Part shown: piece after piece, positions 42,217-50,732 of the stretch
Position numbering within the stretch: position 1 is the stretch's first letter
Layout of the letters: each line of letters opens with the position of its first letter
Assembly (NCBI GenBank): GCA_002841375.1
Contig: PGZO01000011.1
Location: forward strand, 1 to 64,000
Origin: Firmicutes bacterium HGW-Firmicutes-7
Lineage (GTDB): Bacteria; Bacillota; Clostridia; Lachnospirales; Vallitaleaceae
Length of the DNA stretch: 64,000 bases
Reading direction: 5' to 3'
Position numbers and translations under genes: made by a program
Notes under the pieces: generated by a model
Databases searched by the model: none
What the model saw: only the letters and a program-made list of their open reading frames with translations
What the model was told of the DNA's origin: nothing

Positions 42217-43545
42217 ATGATTGGTGAATGGTGTAGAAAGAAAGTGTTTTGGTTAGTAGATTACGTAAGAGGTGGAGTGGTAAAAAAACACTATAAAGAT
42301 ATTAAATATATGTGCGAAAACAACAAGTTTTCAAAAGGTAAAATTGAAGTTCGACTAACACAATTGCTTACTTATGCGACTGAGAATGTTGATATGTATA
42401 AAGCGTATAAGAATTTCAAGAAGCTAAGTGATTTTCCTATAGTTGATAAGAAAATAATTTCAGATGCTGGAGATGGTGCATTTTCTAGAAAGTTTGACAA
42501 GGATAACGTTGTAAAAATGTACACTAGCGGTTCAAGTGGAACTTCTTTTGTATCATATCAAAACATCGATAAGAAAAATCGAGTTAAAGCTGAAGTTATA
42601 TATTTTGGAGAGCTTTGCAATTATACTATTGGGGATAGAAATGTGTATCTGAGAGTTTGGAGTGAAGAAAATAAAAAAAGTTTCATTAGTGCATGCATGC
42701 AAAACATGATTATGATTGATATTACAAAATTAGATGAGGAAATATTAGAGCGTATTAGAAAAAAACTTAAAAGTGACAAGCGTATAAAATGTATATTGGG
42801 ATATCCATCAACTTATGAAATATTATCAACTTATTGCTTAGAACATAATGACAACCCAGGAATGTTCAATATTAATACTATAATTAGTAGCGCAGAAACA
42901 TTGACTAATTCTACAAGAAGAAAACTAGAATTATTATTTGGATGCAAGATTGTTTCAAGGTATGCTAATCAAGAAAACGGAATTTTGGCGCAAGAATTAA
43001 AGGACAAGTCTATTTTTGTTTTAAATAAAGGTAGTTATTTTTTTGAGTTTCTCAAACTTAATTCAGATGAAAGAGCAAATCATGGTGAGCTTGCTAGGGT
43101 TGTCGTTACGGATTTATATAATTATGAAATGCCAATGATACGTTATGATACAAAGGATGTTGCTGTTGCAGGTGAGGATGATGTATTTGGTGAAGTCATT
43201 GTAACGATATTTGGCAGGAGAGAAGACCAAATTTATAGTGTGGAAGGTGTACCGATATCAATAGGTACAGTTGATTATGATATGCAAAAATATAATTATT
43301 TAGATCAATACCAGGTTATACAAGAAAGTGAAAGTAATTATACGCTAAATGTCGTCGGTGCTGAAGGTGTTTATAAAGAAGAAGATCTAATTGTGACAAT
43401 GAAGGATATACTAGGTGAAGGTGCGAATATCACAATTATGCATATGGAGAATATACCAAGACTAAAATCTGGAAAATATCAGTTGCTGGTATCTAATTAT
43501 AATCCACAAATCAAAGAGGAATTAATGAAAATACATGAGAGATAA
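42217..43545 (+). CDS. CapK-like adenylate-forming enzyme
   Basis: The 442-residue product belongs to the phenylacetate-CoA ligase/CapK group. The P-loop is MYTSGSSGTSFVSYQ, then come LGYPSTYEIL and RYANQENGILAQE, PMIRYDTKDVA and a C-terminal lid (IPRLKSGKYQLL). It activates a carboxylic acid as an adenylate. Such genes are common in capsule loci, where an acyl or amino acid group is added to a sugar; the acid here is unknown. GAGAGGAGTATTGTT precedes ATG 42217. Confidence 0.82.
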   Translation: MIGEWCRKKVFWLVDYVRGGVVKKHYKDIKYMCENNKFSKGKIEVRLTQLLTYATENVDMYKAYKNFKKLSDFPIVDKKIISDAGDGAFSRKFDKDNVVKMYTSGSSGTSFVSYQNIDKKNRVKAEVIYFGELCNYTIGDRNVYLRVWSEENKKSFISACMQNMIMIDITKLDEEILERIRKKLKSDKRIKCILGYPSTYEILSTYCLEHNDNPGMFNINTIISSAETLTNSTRRKLELLFGCKIVSRYANQENGILAQELKDKSIFVLNKGSYFFEFLKLNSDERANHGELARVVVTDLYNYEMPMIRYDTKDVAVAGEDDVFGEVIVTIFGRREDQIYSVEGVPISIGTVDYDMQKYNYLDQYQVIQESESNYTLNVVGAEGVYKEEDLIVTMKDILGEGANITIMHMENIPRLKSGKYQLLVSNYNPQIKEELMKIHER

Positions 43546-43580
43546 GGTTAAATAAATCAAGAGGACTGGTAAATGAGTAA

Positions 43581-44708
43581 ATGAAAAATCGAATATATTT
43601 ATCTCCCCCCCACATGGGTAATAATGAAATAAAATATATACAAGAAGCATTTCAAACAAACTGGATAGCTCCATTAGGGCCTAATGTTGATTGTTTTGAA
43701 AATGAGCTATGTGAATATGTTGGTATCGACCATGGCTTAGCATTATCATCTGGTACTGCTGCTATTCATCTAGCATTGAAGTATTATGACGTTGGGCTAG
43801 GAGACACTGTCTTTTGTAGTAGCTTAACATTTGTAGGGAGTTGTAATCCAATAACATATCTTGGAGCAACGCCAATATTTATTGATTGTGAATCAGATTC
43901 TTGGAATATGTCACCAGAAGCGCTTCAGAAAGCATTCGATGGAGCATTACAACAAAATAGAATGCCAAAAGCAGTAATTATTGTTGATTTATACGGACAG
44001 GCTGCACAGTATGATTTATTATTACCAATATGCAAAAAATATAATACGCCTGTGATTGAAGATGCAGCTGAAGCTTTGGGAGCTACTTATAAAGGACAAC
44101 AGTGTGGTACATTTGGAGATGTTGGTATTTTTTCTTTTAATGGCAATAAGATTATTACTACTTCTGGAGGGGGCATGGTTGTGTCTAACAACAAAGCTGC
44201 AATTGATAAAATGCGCTTTTGGGCTACACAAGCCAAAGAACCTGAAATTCATTATGAGCACAAAGAAATTGGTTATAATTATAGAATGTCCAATATTTGT
44301 GCAGGAATTGGTAGAGGTCAATTAGAGAATCTCAACGAAAAAATCAGAATTAAGAAAGCTATCTTTCAACGATATCAAGAGTTATTAATAGATTTACCTG
44401 TAAAAATGCTACCTATTGTTGAAAAAAGTGAGCTTAATTATTGGCTCACGGTATTGACGATTGATGGAGAGTGTAATACTAGTCCAATAACAATTATCAA
44501 AGCTCTTGAGCAAGAAAACATCGAATCTAGACCAGTTTGGAAACCAATGCATCTGCAACCAGTTTTTAGTGATAATAAATTTGTGTCATCCAATCCTATT
44601 ATTAGTGAAGAATTATATGCCAATGGATTGTGTTTACCGTCAGGATCTACACTTACAGAAGAAGACCAAAAATATATTTGTCAAATAATTTCAAGCTGTT
44701 TTGAGTAG
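43581..44708 (+). CDS. DegT/DnrJ/EryC1 family sugar aminotransferase
   Basis: The 375-residue product opens with IYLSPPHMGNNEIKYI, has TNWIAPLGPNVDCFE and LSSGTAAIHLALKYY, VIEDAAEALGATYKG and the PLP Lys in FSFNGNKIITTSGGGM. This set resembles UDP-4-amino-4,6-dideoxysugar transaminases (PglE type). It would aminate the 4-keto sugar made by the dehydratase at 37291. ATG 43581 is near a GAGGACTGG; an ATG at 43573 opens only a three-codon frame. Confidence 0.9.
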   Translation: MKNRIYLSPPHMGNNEIKYIQEAFQTNWIAPLGPNVDCFENELCEYVGIDHGLALSSGTAAIHLALKYYDVGLGDTVFCSSLTFVGSCNPITYLGATPIFIDCESDSWNMSPEALQKAFDGALQQNRMPKAVIIVDLYGQAAQYDLLLPICKKYNTPVIEDAAEALGATYKGQQCGTFGDVGIFSFNGNKIITTSGGGMVVSNNKAAIDKMRFWATQAKEPEIHYEHKEIGYNYRMSNICAGIGRGQLENLNEKIRIKKAIFQRYQELLIDLPVKMLPIVEKSELNYWLTVLTIDGECNTSPITIIKALEQENIESRPVWKPMHLQPVFSDNKFVSSNPIISEELYANGLCLPSGSTLTEEDQKYICQIISSCFE

Positions 44709-44800
44709 CGAGGAAATGATAGAACTAGCAAAGGCTATCTGTCTGATGAAAAACGATCAAGCAGAAAAAAAATTGTAATAAGCGAAAGGTTGGATCGTTA

Positions 44801-45913
44801 ATGGAAAAAGTACTTTTTTCAGCATCAATAGATGAACATTTACTCGGATTTCATATTCCATACATCAAGTGGTTTTCACAACATGATTATGAAGTTCATA
44901 CAGCAAGTAAAGGTAATAAAGATATTCCCTTTGTGAATATAAAACATAATATTTCATTCGAACGTTCACCGTTTAAAATTGCAAACATTAGAGCTTTTTT
45001 GGAGTTGAAAAAATTAATTGATGAAAATGAGTATAAGCTCATCCACTGCCATACGCCAATGGCTAGTATTATAACTAGGTTCGCTGCAATGAAAGCAAGA
45101 AAGAAAGGTACTAAAGTAATATATACAGCACATGGATTTCATTTTTTTAAAGGTGCTCCTCTCGTTAATTGGGTATTTTACTATAGCATTGAAAAGATTG
45201 CATCCCGGTATACGGATTGTTTAATAACAATCAATGAAGAGGATTATAATCTAGCAAAGAATAAATTGTTTGCAAAGAATATTCGATTTGTAAACGGTGT
45301 AGGTATTGATTTGGATATATTTAAATATCAAACGATAGAAAAGAAAGCTGAGTTGAGAAAAAATTATAGGTATGATGAAAGAGATTTTATATTAATATAT
45401 GCTGGAGAACTTAGTTACAGAAAGCACCAAGATCTATTAATAGATGCTATCAATAATGCTCAGAATAGTATTCTTAACATAAAGTTATTGCTTGCAGGAG
45501 CAGGGAATTTATACGATCAATATAAAGAACAAATTATTAAACTAGGATTAGAAGATAAAGTGATTTTGCTAGGTAGTAGAGCAGATGTTGCAGAACTTAT
45601 GATGTTATCAGACATCGCAGTATCTGCCTCACGACAAGAAGGATTGCCGGTTAACGTGATGGAGGCTATTGCAATAGGATTGCCTTTAATTGTTACTGAT
45701 TGTAGGGGGAATCGAGATTTAGTTAAGAACAACGAAAATGGATATGTTATCGGTGTGAATGATACAAAAGATTTCAGTGATGCAATAGTGAGGCTCCATG
45801 ATTCGTTACAAGAAAGGCTGGAATTTTCAAAGAAGAACAAAGAAATTATTCAAAAGTATTCGCTTGAAAAGATTGTTGAGGATATGTGTGAAATATATCA
45901 AGAGTTTTTATAA
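44801..45913 (+). CDS. glycosyltransferase family 4
   Basis: The 370-residue product has a GT4 fold. The N-terminal domain opens HLLGFHIPYIKWF and has LIHCHTPMASIITRFAA, a match to EpsD-type enzymes. The C-terminal domain has LIYAGELSYRKHQDLL and the EX7E motif in SASRQEGLPVNVMEAIAIG. It adds one sugar to the lipid-linked repeat. Sits 92 bases after the aminotransferase and ends the first half of the locus; the riboswitch region follows. Confidence 0.9.
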   Translation: MEKVLFSASIDEHLLGFHIPYIKWFSQHDYEVHTASKGNKDIPFVNIKHNISFERSPFKIANIRAFLELKKLIDENEYKLIHCHTPMASIITRFAAMKARKKGTKVIYTAHGFHFFKGAPLVNWVFYYSIEKIASRYTDCLITINEEDYNLAKNKLFAKNIRFVNGVGIDLDIFKYQTIEKKAELRKNYRYDERDFILIYAGELSYRKHQDLLIDAINNAQNSILNIKLLLAGAGNLYDQYKEQIIKLGLEDKVILLGSRADVAELMMLSDIAVSASRQEGLPVNVMEAIAIGLPLIVTDCRGNRDLVKNNENGYVIGVNDTKDFSDAIVRLHDSLQERLEFSKKNKEIIQKYSLEKIVEDMCEIYQEFL

Positions 45914-45930
45914 TAATTACAAAAAAAGAC

Positions 45931-45959
45931 TTGTCTACCAAAGTAATCCATGTTATAAT
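45931..45959 (+). promoter_or_regulatory. promoter of the tandem riboswitch transcript
   Basis: TTGTCT (45931-45936) and TATAAT (45954-45959) are 17 bases apart and lie about 35 bases before the first c-di-GMP aptamer. Confidence 0.7.
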
Positions 45960-45990
45960 AGATGCAAATAGAAGAATAAATATGAGCTTT

Positions 45991-46088
45991 TCACGATAAT
46001 AGCAAACCAATCGAAAGGTTGGGACGCAAAGCTATAGGACCTTACCCCATTAGGGGAGGTAGCCAGTTACCGAAAGGGAAGTTTTTTT
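45991..46088 (+). ncRNA. c-di-GMP-I riboswitch (first of two)
   Basis: The aptamer core is recognisable: AAACCAATCGAAAGGTTGGG with a GAAA tetraloop, GACGCAAAGCTATAGGACC, the second helix CTTACCCC...GGGGAGGTAG and CCAGTTACCGAAAGG. A T run follows at 46082-46088, so it probably controls transcription termination. It senses cyclic di-GMP. Confidence 0.92.
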
Positions 46089-46144
46089 GTATTTAAAATT
46101 GACTTCATAGATTCAACAAATAAATTAAAACTTAAAATAACTCG

Positions 46145-46236
46145 TCAACGATAAAGGCAAACCAATGGAAATGTTGGGACGCAAAACTATAGGGTCTTAC
46201 CTTAAAAAGGAAGATAGCCAGTCACCGAAAGGGGTT
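46145..46236 (+). ncRNA. c-di-GMP-I riboswitch (second of two)
   Basis: The same core is present: AAACCAATGGAAATGTTGGG, GACGCAAAACTATAGGGTC, a shorter second helix and CCAGTCACCGAAAGGGG. The GAAAGGGG at its end is also the ribosome binding site of the gene at 46243, so ligand binding probably controls translation. Two tandem aptamers of the same class give sharper response or two control levels. Confidence 0.92.
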
Positions 46237-46242
46237 AATACT

Positions 46243-47685
46243 ATGAGAAATTTAAAAATATTTATGATTTTCATAATTATTTTTGCATTAATTGGATCAA
46301 CTAGTGCGGTAGAGGCAAGAAGAAGAAGTGATAGAACAAAAACTACAAAAAATGTAGCAATAATAGAAGAAGTAATAGTGCCAGAAGAAGTAATAGTGCC
46401 AGAAGAAGTAATAGTACCGGAAGAAGTAATAGTACCGGAAGAAGTAATAGTACCAGAAGAAGTAATAGTACCAGAAGTAGTAACAGTACCAGAAGAAATT
46501 GTAGTAGAAGAAGTTCAAGTAATACCAAGCGTATATGACGTAACAACATTAGGTATAGCGAATAATGGAACAGACGTAACAAATAAATTGAATGCTTTGC
46601 CAAGTGGGAATTATTATTTTCCTAAAGGTACATATGGCGTTAATGGGTTTGATGGTGTTAGCTACCAAGGATTTAAACCAAAATCTAATTCTACATATAC
46701 ATTTGCGGATGGTGCAGTAATAAAGGTGTTAACAAATGGATATACACATTATGCTGGTATATTTATTAAAAATACAGATAATCTAACATTGATTAATCCA
46801 ACAGTTCAAGGTGATAGACAATCGCATGATTATTCAAAAAATAGTACACATGAATGGGGACATGGTATTTTAATAGCAGAAGGAAATGGAAAAATTACTA
46901 TTGAAAGCCCATATGTTTATGATGTTACTGGAGATGGAATAGATTTAATTAGTCCAGGGTCACAAGTTGTTATTAATAATGTTAGAATAGAGCGTGCTAG
47001 AAGACAAGGAATATCTATCGAAAGTGCAGGAAGTGTATTAATAAACGGCGGAACAATAAAAGATATTTCAGGCGTATCTCCAGCATCCGGTATTGATATT
47101 GAACCATATGAAAATGGCCAACGCTTAGATAAAATTGTTATTAATAATATTACTACTCAAAATACACGTCAAGGGTTATTGCTAGCCAATTTACACATGG
47201 CTAATAATTACAATATTACAATTAATAATAGCACTTTTGACGGGATTTTTGTAAACAACATAGAAAAGACAATTGGTGGAGTAGTAAATATTAATAATCC
47301 GATAATTAATGGTTCTAATATGGGTTTGGTGTGGACAAATGCTTATGCAAACGTTAATATGAGTAATCCGATATTCAAACTTACAAGCCTAAAAAATGAA
47401 GGCGTAGTAGAAGGAATATTCCGTTTTTATGAACTTGATAGGACCAATGGAGATGTTATTGGTGGATTTAAATGTACGAATGCACAAATAGTAAATTCTC
47501 AATCTGAAAGTATAAATACAAGGATTTTCAATTTTAGTAATTCAGCAAAAACAACAGTTAGTGACATTAGTATAATTGTTACAAAGAGTAATATGACTAA
47601 TACGATTTGGGCTACAACACCTTCAACAATCGGAACTATTTTCTTATCAGAACCTAATATGACAAATGTTACTGCAAAATACTAA
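46243..47685 (+). CDS. secreted beta-helix surface protein with EEVIVP repeats
   Basis: The 480-residue product has a signal peptide (about residues 1-26, hydrophobic, ending SAVEA). A spacer follows with six exact copies of EEVIVP and degenerate copies after it (residues about 42-90), then a right-handed parallel beta-helix domain (about 95-480) of the pectate-lyase/polysaccharide-lyase type with many N-rich rungs (VVINNVRIERARRQGIS). It may bind or cleave a polysaccharide. ATG 46243 follows the riboswitch; a longer frame from 46165 would be inside the aptamer. Expression is controlled by c-di-GMP. Confidence 0.85.
   Translation: MRNLKIFMIFIIIFALIGSTSAVEARRRSDRTKTTKNVAIIEEVIVPEEVIVPEEVIVPEEVIVPEEVIVPEEVIVPEVVTVPEEIVVEEVQVIPSVYDVTTLGIANNGTDVTNKLNALPSGNYYFPKGTYGVNGFDGVSYQGFKPKSNSTYTFADGAVIKVLTNGYTHYAGIFIKNTDNLTLINPTVQGDRQSHDYSKNSTHEWGHGILIAEGNGKITIESPYVYDVTGDGIDLISPGSQVVINNVRIERARRQGISIESAGSVLINGGTIKDISGVSPASGIDIEPYENGQRLDKIVINNITTQNTRQGLLLANLHMANNYNITINNSTFDGIFVNNIEKTIGGVVNINNPIINGSNMGLVWTNAYANVNMSNPIFKLTSLKNEGVVEGIFRFYELDRTNGDVIGGFKCTNAQIVNSQSESINTRIFNFSNSAKTTVSDISIIVTKSNMTNTIWATTPSTIGTIFLSEPNMTNVTAKY
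46366..46473 (+). repeat. 18-bp tandem repeat coding for EEVIVP
   Basis: Six consecutive 18-base units (GAAGAAGTAATAGTGCCA and variants differing at third positions) encode EEVIVP. Further degenerate units follow. Copy number may vary by slippage and would change the length of the spacer between the signal peptide and the beta-helix. Confidence 0.9.
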
Positions 47686-47734
47686 AATATAGAATCAATA
47701 CAAAATCATAAAAATGCAGGTTATAAAACATACT

Positions 47735-47773
47735 ACTAAAAACAGAGTCTAATATTTAGGCGCTGTTTTTAGT
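47735..47773 (+). terminator. terminator after the first beta-helix gene
   Basis: ACTAAAAACAG (47735-47745) and CTGTTTTTAGT (47763-47773) form a perfect 11-bp stem with a loop of 17 bases. Confidence 0.7.
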
Positions 47774-47815
47774 TGGTTTGTTACTAAATTGTAACAATAG
47801 GCATCTAAAAAATCA

Positions 47816-47844
47816 TTGCATATATTTCCCACCGATGATATACT
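47816..47844 (+). promoter_or_regulatory. promoter of the second beta-helix gene
   Basis: TTGCAT (47816-47821) and TATACT (47839-47844) are 17 bases apart, followed by a short leader and GGAGAATTCTC before the ATG at 47883. No riboswitch precedes this gene. Confidence 0.55.
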
Positions 47845-47882
47845 CAAAATGATAATTCATTAATTAATTTAGGAGAATTCTC

Positions 47883-49133
47883 ATGAAAAGGTTTGTAGCT
47901 ATAATAATTGTTTGTTGTTTAATCTTTAACATGATAGGCATGGTAGATTATTTTATACTAGATTCAACTGTGTTAGCAAATGAATCGTATATTAATGTTA
48001 TTGAATTGGGCATAAGTAATAACGGTGCTGATGTGACTGCTAAATTAAATTCATTACCAAGTGGAAATTATTATTTTCCCAAAGGTATATATGGAATAGA
48101 CGGAAAAGATTATCAAGGATTTAAACCTAAATCAAATTCTAGTTATCATTTTGAAAATGGCGCTGTATTAAAAGTTCTTACGAATGGATATACACATTAT
48201 GCAGGTATCTTAATTAGAAATTGTGATAATGTTACTTTGATTAATCCAACTATTGAAGGCGATCGGATAACGCATGATTATACATCTGAAGGTACACATG
48301 AGTGGGGACATGGAATTATAATTACTGATGGTTGTGGTAAAATAGTTATCAATAACCCATATATATATGATGTGACAGGTGATGGTATCGATTTTATATG
48401 TGAAGGTTCTGATGTTACGGTTAACAATTTAACGATTAAGAGAGCAAGAAGACAAGGTATATCTATTGAAAGTGCTGGAGTTCTTAACATTAATGGAGGA
48501 TTAATTGAAGATATTTCTGGAACATCTCCTGAAGCTGGGATAGACATTGAACCATATAAGATGGGCCAACATTTGGATGATGTAACAATTAGCAATATTA
48601 TAACTAGAAGAACTAAACAAGGTCTTTTATTTGCAAACTTACATATGGCAAATAACTATAAAGTTAGTATTAATAACAGTACATTTGATGGAATATATGT
48701 TTGTAATAGTGAAGGTGCAGTAGAAGGAGAAATTAATATTAACGATCCAATAATCAATGGATCTAATGTAGCGCTCTATTGGACCAATGCATATGTCAAT
48801 ATGAATATAAGAAATCCGATTTTTGTGGTTGATAATCTTAATAATGATGGGACGAGGGAAGGGATATTTCGTTTTAGTGAGCAAGACAAGGAAAATGGAG
48901 ATATTATTGGTGGATTAACCTGTACCAATGCACAAATTTTAAATTCTCAATCAGAATGCAGGGATACAAGAATTTTTAACTTTTCCAATTCATCAAAATC
49001 AACGGTTACGGACATTCATATTTCAGTTAGCAAGAGTAATATGACCAATACAATATGGGCAACAACGCCATCGTCGTTAAGAACAGTTAAGTTATCTGAA
49101 CCTAAGAATATAAATGTTACTATAAGATACTAA
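47883..49133 (+). CDS. secreted beta-helix surface protein, paralogue
   Basis: The 416-residue product has a signal peptide (about residues 1-30) and a beta-helix domain that aligns along its whole length with the preceding protein (for example THEWGHGI, RARRQGISIESAG, LHMANNY, MTNTIWATTPS). It lacks the EEVIVP spacer. The pair arose by tandem duplication. It has its own promoter and no c-di-GMP aptamer, so the two copies are differently controlled. A specific polysaccharide target is not visible. Confidence 0.85.
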   Translation: MKRFVAIIIVCCLIFNMIGMVDYFILDSTVLANESYINVIELGISNNGADVTAKLNSLPSGNYYFPKGIYGIDGKDYQGFKPKSNSSYHFENGAVLKVLTNGYTHYAGILIRNCDNVTLINPTIEGDRITHDYTSEGTHEWGHGIIITDGCGKIVINNPYIYDVTGDGIDFICEGSDVTVNNLTIKRARRQGISIESAGVLNINGGLIEDISGTSPEAGIDIEPYKMGQHLDDVTISNIITRRTKQGLLFANLHMANNYKVSINNSTFDGIYVCNSEGAVEGEININDPIINGSNVALYWTNAYVNMNIRNPIFVVDNLNNDGTREGIFRFSEQDKENGDIIGGLTCTNAQILNSQSECRDTRIFNFSNSSKSTVTDIHISVSKSNMTNTIWATTPSSLRTVKLSEPKNINVTIRY

Positions 49134-49212
49134 TCCTATTAGAAGAAAGTTTTAGATGAGCATGTAGCACTTTATAAAATAATATTAATAGTATAGTATA
49201 TGAACAAATACG

Positions 49213-49240
49213 AGTCTACCTTACAAAGGTAGACTTTTTA
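49213..49240 (+). terminator. terminator after the beta-helix genes
   Basis: AGTCTACCTT (49213-49222) and AAGGTAGACT (49226-49235) form a perfect 10-bp stem with a three-base loop and a T run. Confidence 0.85.
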
Positions 49241-49445
49241 AAACCATATTTCAACATTTAAAAGAGTAATTATTTGTATGAAATTTATAGCATTTAATGC
49301 ATAATTATGTAAAATTTATTGCATTCATAGTCCATAAATGCTAAACTATATTTAAAAAGTGCATGCATTATGAATTAAAATAATGTAAAATTAAATAGCA
49401 ATAAAAAAAATACTTTACAGAAATTATATATAAATAGGTGGATGA
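49241..49445 (+). promoter_or_regulatory. AT-rich intergenic region, possible promoter of the second half of the locus
   Basis: No gene is seen. TTGCAT (49319-49324) and TAAACT (49342-49347) with a 17-base gap form a weak promoter candidate for the genes from 49446 onward. Short palindromes around GCATTTAATGC may be binding sites. Confidence 0.3.
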
Positions 49446-50732
49446 ATGAAGAAAAAAACCGATAAAATGTTATATGTTATTTATGCATTGGCCTTTTCGT
49501 TGCCATTTGGCAATATTATTAAAATACAATTGATTACGATTGGTGAAAAAACATTTGTATTTGCATTATATGAAATTATCATAATGCTTTCAATTATATT
49601 TTTTTTTAAGAGACACATATATTATTTAAAGAAAGACCCAGTCAATATTGTTCTGTTAATATGGATCGCTACATCAATAATTAACTGTATGATTATGATT
49701 TATTTTAATAAATATATGACAACTAGTGTATATTTGAAGAATATGTTTTATATTCTAACTTGGTCAATAGCAATGATGACATACATAGTTTTTAGTCATG
49801 CAGAAATCAATGATATTATAAAAAAAAGATTAATTAAGGTGTTTATTACTTCAACCATTATTGTTTTAATAATCGTTATTTACTGGGAGTATAAGCTTTT
49901 TAATATTACATCCATCATTACATTAACTTCTTTTAGATTAGGTGGTTTTGAAGGAGCTGGACCCCCATATGACAGCATTAATACAAACAATATTGGTGTT
50001 CTATTCTCATTTGCATTTATTCTGCTATATTCATTTAAACCGACATTGAAGGTATTGGTTTTGAAAGTAGTTTTTTTTGCTGCTGTAATACTTACATCTT
50101 CGAGAGAGAGTATTATTCTATTGGTATTTTCAATCTTGGTTCTATTTATTATTGAAAAAAAATGTAGGATGAATTTCTTAGTGGAAATATCTACGTTTAT
50201 AATTGTTTTTTTGGTGGTTTTTTATCTTGCTATGCAATATACGGGTGTTTATAACGGATTTATTTTAAGATATAGTGCCTTTTTTAATCCTGCAAAAGCA
50301 TTAGAAGAAGATAGATTAGGATTGTGGCGAGATATCATAAATAACTTGTTTGAAATAAAGTCATCTATTTTCATTGGATATGGTCCTGAAGGTGTTTTGC
50401 ATATGTCAAGATTATTACTAAATAAAAACATATATAATGGAGATAATTCGATTATTGGTGTATTTATTTCGCAAGGCATTATTGGACTAATATTTTTTTC
50501 GAGTTTTATGTTTATGTTTTTTAGCAAACTATGGATCAGTATTAAAAATAGTGACAAATTAATTACTAAAAGCATTATTGCTTTTGCAATTGCTTATATC
50601 TTAACTTCACTGTTTTCACCAAGGTTTTTGTGGCCTTATAATCCTTTAAATGCTTCATTACTATTTTTTTGTAGTTTATATCTCAAAAACAATAACGATA
50701 AGGAGAAAAAAAGTGAAAGCACAAATGGTTAA
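49446..50732 (+). CDS. Wzy/O-antigen-ligase-like polysaccharide polymerase
   Basis: The 428-residue product has about ten hydrophobic segments and a large outer loop typical of the Wzy/WaaL family (GLWRDIINNLFE and FIGYGPEGVLHMS near residue 300). It would polymerise lipid-linked repeat units outside the membrane. Families of this type are very divergent, so the exact role is by context. ATG 49446 follows AGGTGGATGA. The flippase gene starts inside its end, a 20-base overlap. Confidence 0.8.
   Translation: MKKKTDKMLYVIYALAFSLPFGNIIKIQLITIGEKTFVFALYEIIIMLSIIFFFKRHIYYLKKDPVNIVLLIWIATSIINCMIMIYFNKYMTTSVYLKNMFYILTWSIAMMTYIVFSHAEINDIIKKRLIKVFITSTIIVLIIVIYWEYKLFNITSIITLTSFRLGGFEGAGPPYDSINTNNIGVLFSFAFILLYSFKPTLKVLVLKVVFFAAVILTSSRESIILLVFSILVLFIIEKKCRMNFLVEISTFIIVFLVVFYLAMQYTGVYNGFILRYSAFFNPAKALEEDRLGLWRDIINNLFEIKSSIFIGYGPEGVLHMSRLLLNKNIYNGDNSIIGVFISQGIIGLIFFSSFMFMFFSKLWISIKNSDKLITKSIIAFAIAYILTSLFSPRFLWPYNPLNASLLFFCSLYLKNNNDKEKKSESTNG

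Noticed and set aside
44056-44688. Several frames inside the DegT aminotransferase gene on both strands
   Set aside because: All are overlapped by a strongly supported 375-residue enzyme and have no family features.
46165-46242. Longer start for the beta-helix protein
   Set aside because: The extra codons would translate the c-di-GMP aptamer; the real ATG at 46243 has a ribosome binding site and opens a signal peptide.
46297-46603. Two minus-strand frames with leucine- or tyrosine/phenylalanine-rich repeats
   Set aside because: They are the shadow of the 18-bp EEVIVP tandem repeat read from the other strand; no start signals.
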